Below, piece by piece: positions 50,793-62,900 of a stretch of 64,000 nt of DNA. The notes beneath the pieces are model-generated. The model ran no database searches, was not told the DNA's origin, and saw only the letters and a program-made list of their open reading frames with translations. Source of the DNA: Tigriopus japonicus (lineage: Eukaryota > Arthropoda > Copepoda > Harpacticoida > Harpacticidae); assembly GCA_010645155.1 (NCBI GenBank), contig CM021320.1, positions 2,386,517 through 2,450,516 on the forward strand, in the 5' to 3' direction. How positions within the stretch are numbered: position 1 is the stretch's first letter; every line of letters starts with the position of its first letter. The position numbers and the translations under genes are program-made.

Positions 50793-51183
50793 GGGGTCAT
50801 CCGTATTTATTGTCCAATGCCATACAAAGAATTACTCGAAACACAGTAATGGCACACCAATATTGAAGAAATATCAGTTAAAAGGAAACATCTTCAGATA
50901 TTCCCGTAGCAAGTCTTGGTGAAATTGATCGAATTTTTTTAGGACCTATAATTTTGAATCCAGTGGCGGCTGCCCCACTCAAATTACACACGCTCTATTC
51001 TGAAAAATCATCCTAGCTCTGACCGCACATTAATTACAAAGTGGCTGAATTGCTTAGGCAAATAACAAAGCTCTCGGCAAACACCTCTACATTTCCTGTT
51101 ATTTCAACAAAAAGTCGCTTTGCGTCTTGTTTTGTCACATATTGCCTCTAAAATCTAGGAAACGTTAATTATGAACTACCCTG
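50793..51183. mobile_element. Mariner-type MITE, copy 2
   Basis: Aligns end to end with the element at 31700-32098, with shared blocks such as GGCACAC, AAGAAATATCAGTT, GCAAGTCTTGGTGAAAT, CACGCTCTATTCTGAAAAAT and AAAAGTCGCTTTG. The right end is CTACCCTG followed by TA (51184-51185). The left end has decayed (TTGGGGTC in place of ACAGGGTC), so this is an older or damaged copy. Confidence 0.75.
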
Positions 51184-52633
51184 TACACAGACTTTGTTAA
51201 GAATTAAGACTATTTTCGTATTGCCTAATTCATGGAGCATAGCCAAAATCCACTCTTCAATAATAACCTCACATTTTTTTAGCTAAAAATGTCAGTCTAA
51301 TGGAATAAGGGTAGATTTTCCCGAGTGAAGTGGTCATTCCTAACAGAACTAGTTGTTAGAAAATTGGTTAATTCTTTCAAAGTCAAAAACCTTGGTAGTC
51401 CTTAGTAATCGTTGAGTCTCACTTTTCAGGCAAATATTCAAAAGAGAATGCCACGGACAACCTCGTTAGGAAAGAAAAGCCCATGTCTTCATTTAATAGG
51501 CCACAGGAGATTGCATGGTACCATTCATGGGACCATGAGAAAGTTCTTTTTCTTTGGCTGTGCCTCGCATCCATCCACATACTTTACTGTACTTTGGTCT
51601 TGGGGTGTTCCATGCGTACACATTATCATTACGTAGTCAAAACGGCTCCAATTCCAGGGGGCCCATATGAAGAGGGCTTTAATGAAAACATTAGCGCTAG
51701 CAATATGCTGAAACAGGGTCGTTTGGTTCAAAGTTGGGAGATGTCACATGGCATGTTCCCACTATCACACTCATTCTTTGAATGCTTGTTTCCATGTCTT
51801 TCACTTTGAGAGTCTGTTGTTTCAGGTCGATGACTTGAAACTTTTGAGATTTGGCTCAAATTCATGTTCTTTACTTACATGATAAAATCTGCCATAGATT
51901 TAGGATCAGATCTTGAGGCAATCACAAAGGAGCGTTTTAGCCCTTGAGGCTTTTGTCGTTCTTGAAGGTAAATCACTTGGAATGACACAAGTACCTCACA
52001 TTAAGGTAGCTTAAGGTCTGTACGACATTTCTGAACACGGACACTGAGAAGCTAGAAGTGAGCAAGAAACTGAGTGAGGTTGGTCGAGGATTTTCATTCA
52101 ATTTAGGGGGTACGTGGAATCTTCTATTGAATGGAAATCCTTTCGGGTAGCACTTCCGACAGCCCAATCTCATTATGAAATCTATTTTTTTTGCTATGAA
52201 TGGCAACCAAAACAGAGTTTCTTCGAGATCCTTGGAAGCCATTGGTTCCCATACCGTTTTTTCGAAGGGACAAAGGGGATTGGGTATCTCATTGGAAAAA
52301 TAATCTGATAAGCCTTTGCAACGGTCGAATAAATCAGATTCGTTTGGATTGAGGGCATAATTTAAAGGTCGAAATTAACATGGTTCTATACTCTGTTATA
52401 ACCATGAGCCAAACTTTGGTTTTTAAAGTCAGGAATCTGCTTATACGATTGGTTGTATTGATTGGACCAAAGTATTGGCATTTAACCCGATCAAAGGCGT
52501 TTGTCCAAAACTGCCCCAGAATCTGCAAGTTTTCTTTCTCTCCACATTCCAAATGCCTTCATCTGAAAATCCTGGCCAAGGCCATTAAAACACATCAGAA
52601 CCTTGCGTTTGACTTTTCCTCGCCTTTTTCAGG

Positions 52634-53278
52634 ATGAAGTCCATCTTTCGCAAATGTCCCAACGTCGTCATTCTGTTCGTGGTCTTGTTCAGCTTGTACA
52701 AGAGTGAAGCTCAGCCTTTAACTGACAATGACCTCGCAGCTCATGGCTTCTTTGACGACGAATCTCCCTCTGAAGAAGTGAAAAGAGCTGGATTTGTGGG
52801 CATGAGAGGCAAGAAGTGGGGCTCACAAGATGAACTCGCCCTCTCGCCCTCGTTGAACCATCTTGAGGCCGATGACTGGAAGGCTATTGAAATTTTGGAG
52901 CACCTCTTGGCCTCTTCACCCTCTTCCTCGACTTGGCCTCAACATCCTATAAGCTTTGACAAACGTGGAAATTCACGAGTCGCAGATCAACTCCAGAGAC
53001 TTGGCCATGATGCGAATAGCGACTTCTATAAACGAGCTACCTCCTCGGGATTTGTGGGGATGAGAGGCAAAAAGTCCGGCGAAGAAGCCCCTTTGGATGG
53101 ATATCGTTTACCGTCTATGTATCCGGAGAAACGCTCGGGATTCGTTGGAATGCGGGGCAAAAAGATGCTTGAATCGAGTTATTCTCCGTTTTGGCCCATT
53201 TCCGCTGACCATTTCAACATGATGAAGATGAGAAGAGGAGGCAGTTCCGGTTTCGTGGGAATGCGAGGCCGACGATAA
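52634..53278 (+). CDS. Tk: Tachykinin-related neuropeptide precursor
   Basis: Prepropeptide of 214 aa. The start at 52634 gives a signal peptide of about 26 aa (hydrophobic VVILFVVLFSLY). Four peptides are framed by dibasic sites and end in Gly for amidation: AGFVGMR-amide (residues 52-58 between KR and GKK), ATSSGFVGMR-amide, SGFVGMR-amide and GGSSGFVGMR-amide (last, before GRR and the stop). All share the arthropod tachykinin-related core F-x-G-x-R-amide. A 21-residue spacer beginning GNSRVADQ is also bounded by KR on both sides and could be released. The peptides would be secreted from neurons or gut endocrine cells and act on a tachykinin receptor (GPCR). Many arthropod precursors carry five to about fifteen copies, so four is low. 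Coding part is one exon, with a likely acceptor just before the ATG. Confidence 0.95.
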   Translation: MKSIFRKCPNVVILFVVLFSLYKSEAQPLTDNDLAAHGFFDDESPSEEVKRAGFVGMRGKKWGSQDELALSPSLNHLEADDWKAIEILEHLLASSPSSSTWPQHPISFDKRGNSRVADQLQRLGHDANSDFYKRATSSGFVGMRGKKSGEEAPLDGYRLPSMYPEKRSGFVGMRGKKMLESSYSPFWPISADHFNMMKMRRGGSSGFVGMRGRR

Positions 53279-56200
53279 CCAGTCAATCGAATCCTATTGG
53301 GCCTCTACAATATTTTCCTTCTTCTTTCGAGCGTTGAATTTATCAGCCCTAAAACAAGTCTCATCTAACAACCATGATAACAACAACAGCAGCCAAAGTA
53401 ACGATTTGATGGAAGGCAAACCTGCGAACAATTGACAACCCAACAAACGATGTTAGCCAACATTTGACACAACTAACCGGGCTTCGAGTTGATTTGAGGT
53501 TCATATATCTGCCAAGTAAGATGTATTAGTGCTATGTAAATGATTTAACAAAATATAAAAGATCACAGCTTCATGAGTGGTTAAGAATCGTTCTGTGTTG
53601 CTCCACGGCCAGTTCATTGATTATTATGTCTTTTCCCCCTTCACTTCCGATCTTTTCGTGATGATTTACTCATACACATTGTTTACCATCCGACCCCCTC
53701 ATTGCGCCACTATCATTTACTGTTAAAAACTGTTAGATCTTTGAATATCTTTTTACTAATGAATGTGATTGGAGCCATCATCTGAAATACAACCATTAAG
53801 AAGTACATCCAACAACTGTCTTCATCAGGTTCTCTTGTTTGATTTGTGTTTAGGGCTTCAAGTCGTTTTTCATTTGAATGGTTTTGAACATAGATGGGCA
53901 TGAACAAAAATTGGTAATGCTTTAGAACTATCCGAAAAAAACAGACACAATGCGAACTGAAAAAAATGATTGAAAAATAGAATGCTGGCGAAAAGCTCAT
54001 TTTGAATTCAATTGATTTTGAAGAGAATGAACAATAAGAACCAAAATAGCGTAATTCTGTTATCCGAATGGTTTTATACGCCAAACTTTTCGTAAACACG
54101 ATTTGATGTAAAATTGCTTCTTTTTAATAAGAAATACAGATAGATAATTTGGACCAATTTTGAGAGTTAGCTTGTGTTTCCACTACGTAAGCCTCATCCA
54201 TAATATAATTTTATGGTAGGCATATTCGAGAAGAAGTTTGAGCACCATACAAACCTGTTCTCTTTTTAAAGCAAACGACTCCAAATTTAAGGCCATATAT
54301 TCTTAGGGTGGAGATGAATTCTTGTCTGGCTTTGTTGCTACTTTAAAATAAATTTGAATTATGTTCGATTGCTTCAATTACGGTGGCAATCCAATGAGGA
54401 CCGACTAAATCCACGTAAAATGAGACTCTCGAGAGAAGCATCGACGACAATCGTGACCATCATCTTGTCCCCTGTTGACATTTCAATTTTCTGTCATCAT
54501 ATGTCAAGAAATATCATTAAGGTTTTTCTGTCTTTCGTTAATTTGTCCACTGTTTTTCACACAGCACCAACTTTACTAAAGACAGATTGAGTTAATAAGA
54601 TGGGATTGCAATCGAGCGAGAGATACAACGACAACGCTGAGAAAGAGGTTAGTTGGGACGCGCACATGAAACTTTAATCAGAAAGGCTCCAGGCCTTTCG
54701 AAAATGTTCGATTGTGCGGTTGGTGGAGTGCATTCCTTCTTTGTCAGAAGTAAAATAGTTCAAAATTAAGATCATTTTCAACGTCGCAGGCAATTTAAAT
54801 CTTGGTGACGTTGGAGAAAGGATTGCATTACCAAATTCTAGAACATGCGAGCTCAAAAGTTGAACTGTTTGGGAAAGTCCAACAATCATTTTCCTTCAGA
54901 GTATGTTGCTCTTGTTAAATAAGAATTCAGATTATTTTTGAGATATGTTCCTTTATTATGAGATGCATATGCAACCAAATATTACTCAATTACGGGGATT
55001 TTGCGTAACTGCTAGAAAATTATTGCGCAACAGTCAAACTTGTCTTGAATGGCTGAAGCTCATAAAAACATTGTTAGCTTGACTCGAAATGCTTTGAAAT
55101 TTATGTGTTTTTAATAGATTGTTTCAGTTTATGGAAAAGAGTTGTAAAGAGGCCAAGTGAGTTTTAATTTTCTAACATTGTATTCTTAGGGAGTCAATGT
55201 AAAACCTCATCTTGTAGACACTGGAGGAACTTCGAACCATTTTCATCGTGTCCTGGCTCAACGAAAGACGAAAATCTTTTTAAGAAATTAACCAGCCCTG
55301 ATAACTATGTAGAGAGGTTTAAAAGAGCATGCAGAATGTTTCATCTTATCTCTAAAATATAGAGATGAAAACCACAGATGACTTCAAATACAGATGTCTC
55401 AATTCTGACGTCAACAAAAACGCACTCTACAAAGGATTGCCCAACAAAATTATTAAAAGTGATTGTTTCATAAGGAACGTCATAGAGTCCGCTACCTTGT
55501 TTGTAACGCAAAGAAAAACCTTTTTTAAGTTTGATTCTCAGAGTCAATCTAGAAAATACAGCCTGAGTCATCTAGAGGTCACGGATCAAACTGCTGTCGC
55601 CGTTGTCTGCCTGCTTAGCTAGAACTGAATAGTCTGTGGCTTGGTCTGGTTGGAAACTGAAACACGAAGGACACTCAATAAAAGCAAGGTCTCGTTTGAA
55701 GAAGAACACAATCGGCACATTTCTGCTAAAAATCATGATTCTCATCCCTAGCCTCACCATCCAAACTTTAGGTGTTCTTGGCCTATGCGAAAAAAAAAAT
55801 CAGAGGCCACTATGAAGACAGGAACATTTGCGCTTACGCTAATTGTCTATCTTTTTTATTTCTTCTGTACTTAGCAAAAATGTGTACTAATTGTGAGCCA
55901 TAACCAAACCACAGTTTCAATTCTAGAGACCCATACCATAGAGATCCAGAGGTCTTCAAACGAACGCATGCTATAAAACGCTCTCAAGAACTGAACGAAC
56001 GGAAGCGAGTGTTCTACTGCAAGTGGAGGACAACTAAAGCGCTCCACTCGTACAACAAGTACAAGTGTTGGGATTGTACTTAGCCATGGCACTCACCTGT
56101 AGTAGGTCATTTGGATCGTGAAAAATGGTGTTGATCATGATATTCATGGGACGATTTACGAGGAGAGTATGTGCTAATGAGGGTGAAAGAGGGGCTCATT

Positions 56201-56347
56201 ACAGGCTTGGAAGTCCATCACGAGAGTGGAACATCAGTCCCGGAAGGATCTCCACGTGTTTACCACATTGACAAATTAAGTACTTTGAATCATTCAGACG
56301 ACGAAAAGAATACATGGAAAAAACTCGAAGTTGCTCTGTGACTGTCT
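53279..56347. other. Intergenic, no gene supported
   Basis: AT-rich, with short open frames only. Contains a fragment of the fold-back family at 55680-55757. No AATAAA close to the tachykinin stop was found; an AATATA-type variant lies near 53553. Confidence 0.5.
55680..55757 (-). repeat. Fragment of the fold-back element
   Basis: On the minus strand it reads GATGAGAATCATGATTTTTA, later CAAACGAGACCTTGCTTTTA, matching the left arm of the element at 29174-29636 (same order and spacing). Confidence 0.65.
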
Positions 56348-56423
56348 TTTATTAGTGTATCTGATTCGTGTACAATCCATGGGCATGAGTCAAGGAAAAC
56401 CCCTGACATTCATTCTCTTATCT

Positions 56424-56429
56424 TTTATT
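56424..56429 (-). terminator. Polyadenylation signal AATAAA
   Basis: Minus-strand AATAAA 530 bp beyond the USP9X-like stop at 56959; a second lies at 56348-56353. Confidence 0.45.
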
Positions 56430-56958
56430 TCTAAGCAAAAAAAAACGCGCAATCCGAAAGTGATCCTGTTTCTTTTATCATTTTAATCGTTATATTTGAA
56501 GAAGGGAAAGGGAGCCGCCGCCAAAATGCTCTTTTCATTCTGATTGTATACTTTTTGGAGGATGTGGTGGGGATAAGAGACGTTTTCTGGATGGCGATAA
56601 TGGCGTGTTCCTCGCATTTGAGAATTTAAGTCTTAAGAAAAAAAAGTGTTGTTCGGATTCGATTCAACGGGAAAGTTCAAGTAAAGGTAATAAATATGTT
56701 ATCACACTCATTGCGCCAGCACTCAGTAAATCGCGCTCCTTGGCGTTTCATTGGCTCATTCCAAGAGGAAGAAGAATGGGTGATGATAAACAGTATGTTG
56801 CTCGTTTGCGATGATGGGTTGTTTGCTTGTTACGAGCCGGTTAGCAGACTGAGGCCGCTATCCGTTAAGAGGTGTCCCAATTAAGAGATATTCCCGCTCA
56901 TGGGTGGGTTCGTGGGCTCGATGGTGGGTTGTTATTGATACTGTCACGTCGTCGTGGT

Positions 56959-59900
56959 TTACTTCCATTGGTGTTGGGATCGCCCATCACCCAATCCTTG
57001 GCTCTTTTTCATGTCAGAAGGAGGGGCACCAGATTTATCCAGACCCGCTAAGGGCGACGTAGTCCGGCCAATCGATGGGGTAGCGTCTAAAGGAGTTGGA
57101 GCTAAGCCCAGAGGTTCAACTGCATCCTCATTATCCAGGGTCTCGCTTTGAGCCTCTTCCAAACGGGCTTCCTCACTTTGATCTCGGTCCTGAAATTGCG
57201 CAATTTGACATCATAAGTTGATTGAATGTGTGTTTGCATGGTAGTTACAATCAGAAATTTGTGCTTGGTAGTGAACGAAATCTGCGCTTGAAGAAGTTAC
57301 TTACGTCTTCAGGAAGGAGTTCCAAAGCTTTTTGCAAAGTGAGTCGGGCGCTGTGAGACCGTTCCAAAAAGTATCCACTGACAATATCATTGCTTTGGGC
57401 TGGTGGACTCCAATTGGTGTAAGAATACTGGCTGTTGGCGCTTGGTCCAGCCCCAATTCCCCCATTGAGACCGGGTCGACCACGATTCTCCAATTCGTCG
57501 TTGAGCCAATCGACCGACCAGGCCCACTTTTGTTTAATATCCACTGAGGTCTCCATCAGCTCTTTGGCTAATGGGCAGTTCGTGAAGAGTTGCACCAACA
57601 ACTTGATGCACTGATAAGCCCGCTTTTGGTAATGGGTCTTGGAGCGCTGAATCGTTTCGAATAAGCCTTCTTTAGCAGATTGATCGTCCAGAATTCCTCT
57701 CAAAGCTTTCTGAATCCTCAGGTTTTGCCACGAATCTTCCATTAGCAAGATCGCGTACAACAGGTCCAGATAAGGGCGTAACTCATGGGTGTACGCAATT
57801 GCCACTTGCCAAAGAAGCTCATGGAGAACTGCATGGGAAAACACGGGATTTTCCCACGAGCAAAAGAGCAGCAACTTCTTTGTGTCTTCTTGCCCATGAG
57901 CCTCCTCAATCAACTTCTTGAGATACCCAACTCGAACAAACACCAGGTCATAAACAATAGGCTGGATGGGTAAAATGGGTTTGCCGTTGGGACACGAGGA
58001 CTCCACATGGGGATTGGGGAGTGGCGATTTGCCATCGAACGCAGATCGACACTTGCTCGTTACATCACAACATCGGATAAGCTGGGAGACAACTTGATAA
58101 AGCTTTTGAAGCTCGGTGTACTGATACTTGATCGGGGGTCCGGGTCCCTCGTCCAAGGCCACTTTAATGAACGTGGCCGGGATGTTCAGACGCAACAGCT
58201 GGGACTTTTCTTGCACACCCAATGAGGCATACATGACAAACAATGTAAAGTATTGGGGCAGATGACGCCCATGCTCAGACGCCTCCATGGTCAACAGGGC
58301 CAACACGGTCTGAAGCAGGTGATCGGAGAGGGTGTTTCCAGCTGAATCCAATTGGTTCGAGATTTGCTTGAGGAATTGCGGGCTTGGACAAGGACCATCG
58401 TTCAACGAGAAATGGGCCACAAACACAATAATTCGAACGAAGGCCGTTCTCACCTCTGCGGACGGACATTCGAGAATGTATTCACAGAAGCGAGTGGGCT
58501 GGGCAAACAACATGTTTTGACAGAACCACAAGCGAACTTGGCGAGAATATCGGAGGTGAGGGGTCAGAGCTTCGTACCACTCTTGGGCAGGACCTCGGAG
58601 TGTCTTCTTGGTGCGGAATCCCGAACAGAACAAGAACTTGGCGGCCAATTGCATTGTGGTCATGGATAGATCTTCACCTTGGGAGCTCAACCGATCGGTT
58701 AAGCCGATTTGGGGTGTGCCATTGCCAGAGGGTGTCACCAGATGGGCGTTGCAATTAATGATCTTCCTCATGAATTGAAAGAACTCATGATTATATTGGT
58801 TCCTGTGGTGCAAAAACTTGACGTTCTGTTTTTGAATGCTTTTCTCTATTGGCAGAGGAATCGAGCCTTTCTTCAGCTCCGGCATGTTCGTGTCGCCGGC
58901 CGAAATGGTGAGCTTGGACATTTGTTTGGCCATTTGCTCAGCCACGGAGGCTTCATGAAGGTCCGCCCTCGTGTAAAAGAGCATGTAGGCATTCCACCAC
59001 CGCTTCTGTTTGCGATAGGTCATCCGTTTGGCCATGGGATCGAACACTTCGGACATGTAATCACCCCCATAGCACTGAGCCTTGAGCTCTTCATCGTCCT
59101 CCATCTTGATTTCGGTCACTTCTCCATCGTCGAACTTGAACCAAGCAAATTGTCCGTCCATCCCTTTGCATTGAATGTAGGAGTAGTAATGGCCTCCACT
59201 GGCTTGTCCACTATGAACCACCATACCTCGTAGTCGATATTGTCGAACCACTTGGCCTTCGAGATCATCGGGATCGCACTCCAAGGGCTCACCCTCGATT
59301 TTGGCCAATCCAGCCGCGGTGTAGGGCTCCATATCCAAATCCCTTGGGAACTCGAAATAGTCGTTGAATTTGATTGCACAATCTCTCTCGTAGTCATAGT
59401 CGAACCTCTTCAATTGGATTACCAGAATGGGGGAGAGCTTTTTCACACAGAGTCGTTTGATGGTATCCACTTTTTTGTCACAGCGCTCGCAGTAATAGGC
59501 GTTGCTCCCGTCTAGCAATTCGCCTTTGACATATTCATGCAAGGAATCTGACAAATTACTGAAGTTTTTGATATCCACGCTTATCACATTGAAGGATTGC
59601 TCGCGCGAGTAACGATGGGGACACGTTTTGCATATCTTCTGATCTAAATAGAGCCCACCCAAGACATTGGCAATCCTTTGCTCGTAGCCCAGGGCTTGGA
59701 GAGCCTCATCCACTAGATTGAGAAGTTGCATAAAGAATTCCAAAGCGTCTTGCTGCTCACGCAAGTTGACCGGTTCACCTTGCCTCATTCGGAAGTGTTT
59801 CCACAGGCCACGCGGGATGTAGAATTGCTGCTTTGTGTAGGCCAAATGAGCGAAAATGGCTTGGACTTGCTTTAAGATAAGGATCTTGTATTCTCGATTT

Positions 59901-62900
59901 TGCTCGCCTTCAACAATTTCTTCGTGGTCATCATCTCGCTCATCGGTGCTGAAGTCTTCTTCCGGGTCATTGCAAGCACCCTCAGCAGTGAGAATGCCTT
60001 CGCGGATGCCATCAATCATGAAAAGCTGTTGTAGAACCGAATTCATGTAGCAAGTGGCTCCAGCATTCTTCAGTCCCACGAATCCGTTGTTGGGTCGGGG
60101 ACCAATTGGGGGTAAATACTCCCAATCGGTCAGAACATCATCTTTGTCGGTGTAGAACATCTCAGTGAGAATGTTTGCCACCAACTTGAGATTCGCGGGG
60201 CATCCGGTGCAAAGTCCCACGAGCAGATCAAAAGCAGCCATCACCGTTGGGGGCGATTGCGCAATGGCTTGGACTTGATTCAAGGGAATCTCTCCCGTCT
60301 GTCGGAAAATCACAATCATTTTGGAGGCAGGGAAGATGAACTCGTCAATGATGTCTCTGACTAGATGAATGCCAGACTTGTTGCTGGATCCGATTTCGAA
60401 CTTCATTTCAGGGCTCATGAAGGCCAGCAGCTCTCTACACACGGAGAGATGTCCTTCGAGCAAGTTATCATCGCAGTCTGTGACTCCACTTCGACTCTTG
60501 GTGTCTTTGACGTTCTTGAGCCACTTAATTTCATTTTTCAGCAGCCCTTCTGCTGAAGGGACCGGGATGTTGTTAGTTGATGCAAAGGAAAGAAGTCTGG
60601 TCAGAAGGAAAAAGTACTCTGCACTCTTGATCGCAAACTCGTTGACTTTTGTCTCCAAGACGGTGAAAAGAAGCGTTAGGAACAGTTTGAGGGGCTGAGG
60701 CTCTGCAGAACATCGAGTGGCAATCAAAATGAATTGCTCTGCGGCGGTCATGCGGATGAGCCGAGAATTGCTCAAGAGGACCATGTCAATGATAAAATTA
60801 TGCCACGACTTGTCCTTGCCCAGGCCTTCAAAACTCGAGGGATGGAGGGCTAAGGCCAGTGTCAGGACCTCAAGTGCCTCTCGGCAAAGGTCAACATCTT
60901 CTTCTGATGGCTCTGGCGATGCCGATTGGAAACTCGAGTGAACTTCGTCAGGCAAAGCATTCATTAAGGCAAAGTTTCCGGCTCCCGCGGACCACGCGAT
61001 GCGTATGATTGCGCGAACCGTGTTTTGATCGGGGAGGCTGTTGGCACCGCTCTCCAAGAGTTGAGGAGCCAATCTTTGGGCTACATTTCTGATCATGATC
61101 TCATGAGAGAGACTGGGAATTTGAGCCAAGGCTTGTTGTAGAACCACGGCTTGATTATGAACGGAAGCCGTGACCGAGACAGTTGAGTCAGGAAGGCACG
61201 CTTCGGCCACCATGTGGACGAGCGAGTTGCCTGCGATGGCGAGAACAAGCTTGCAGATTTTCAACAGGATCAAGTAAGCCGATCGTTTCGTGACCAAATC
61301 AGCCTCATTGAGAAAGTTGTTCCTCGTCAACATTGCTGTCATGGCAGATATCCCTTTGGCTTTGACGAAGGACAATTGAAAATCTGCCGTTTTTTCACTC
61401 AGGGTTCCCTGACCAGGCATTAATAACGAGTAGCACACTTCCAGGTTGTATAAGGTCTGACTGGGCGAGACAGAGAAGAAAATGTTCTCCCAAATTTGGA
61501 TAGGCGTTAGTTGGAGGTCGACCTCTCGGCAATGATTTCGGAGATGCTCCACAGTGTGAACATCGGCTGGAATGAGTTTGAGCACAGCCCGAGCAGCATC
61601 TTGAAGAACCAAGTTCTTCATGGTGGATCCCAGATGAGCCAACTGAAGGAGGAACTCGCAGTTTCGCTTCCGTTTGGAGATGATGACTCCTGGAAGGCAA
61701 TGCTCCATCTCTAAGTTGGGCCCTTCATAATGGTGATGTCTAGGTGAGCTCGTGGAACTATCCGAGCTCGAGTCAGGAGAACTTGCTAGATTGCCTCCTA
61801 CTTGACAAATTTTGGCTGACAACACGGACTTGTCCTTGATATCCAGAAATGCCAAAGTCTTTCGGTCATCCATGGGCTCCACCACCTCGCCATTGCAAAA
61901 TAGTTCCAAACGAACATTGTTGGGATTGGCCTTTAGCCTCTGGATAATCTGTCTTCGAACGGCACCCATGGTATCGTTGGTGTGGGTCCAGATATCTACA
62001 TCGTCGATCTGTCGGCTTTGGTTGGGGAATCGAATGGACAGAGACAGCTGCTTTCCACGAGAAGCTCGATAGAGCGGAATCAGAGTGCGGCGTTCCTCCC
62101 CGTAGTCAATATCACATTCCATGATGTATTTTTGCAACACTTTCAGAACGCGGCAGAGGCGTGTATGCTCTTGCTGAAACTTCTCCGATGAATCTTTTTG
62201 ATCGAGGATTGAGATGGTATCGTATGATGCTCTCAATCTGTCAAAGCAGCTCGAAATGAAATCCTCGTGAATATCCACTTGACTGCCCAACAATTTCGGT
62301 CCCAAATTAGTAAACGTCTCCTTAAGAAGATCAATAGCTTTGGAAGCAATCTCCTCGTCTTGACAATAAACCAAACGCCAAATATAGTCCAGGCCGATCA
62401 GCTCCAAATCATCCATTTGAAAAGTTCTTCTCTTGAGGATGAGTTTGCCCTCTTTGCAATTGACGGCTTTGAAAAACCGGTCAAAGCATTTAATACCGCT
62501 GGCAGTCATGAGTGCGGGCGCTAGCTGGAGGATATCGTTTTCGAAAAAATCACGGTTGATCTCTGGATCCAAGTCCGGCTCTTCACCCATGAGTTTTGAA
62601 AACCATTTAAAGCACGCATCACGATCATGAGGGAACACGGAGTTTTCCGCTAAGCAGGTCCAAATTTGTTTGGCTTGAGGGGCACACAACCAGAGTTGAC
62701 CATCTTTCAGAAGGAAACGCAAGAAGTTAAGTCGCTCTTGGACTTGCGCAATGTGATTATATCGACCGTCAGGTAGGAACTCGAGTGGGTTGCCCTCAAT
62801 GATTTTCTTGGGACTCTTTCTCACTTCATCCATGTAGGAGGTCAGGTTGTCGGCCACAAGAATGACTAGAGCGTGGTTCGACTGGAGCTTGTTGATGATT

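Larger units (their letters stand above)
46455..52633. other. Intergenic, no gene supported
   Basis: Includes the presumed promoter of the minus-strand protease, AT-rich sequence (about 48640-49300), an open frame of 164 codons at 48124-48618 with no recognisable domain, a LINE remnant around an assembly gap, and a MITE copy. The last bases, CCTTTTTCAG at 52623-52632, look like a splice acceptor directly before the tachykinin start codon, suggesting a 5' UTR intron in this region. Confidence 0.5.
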
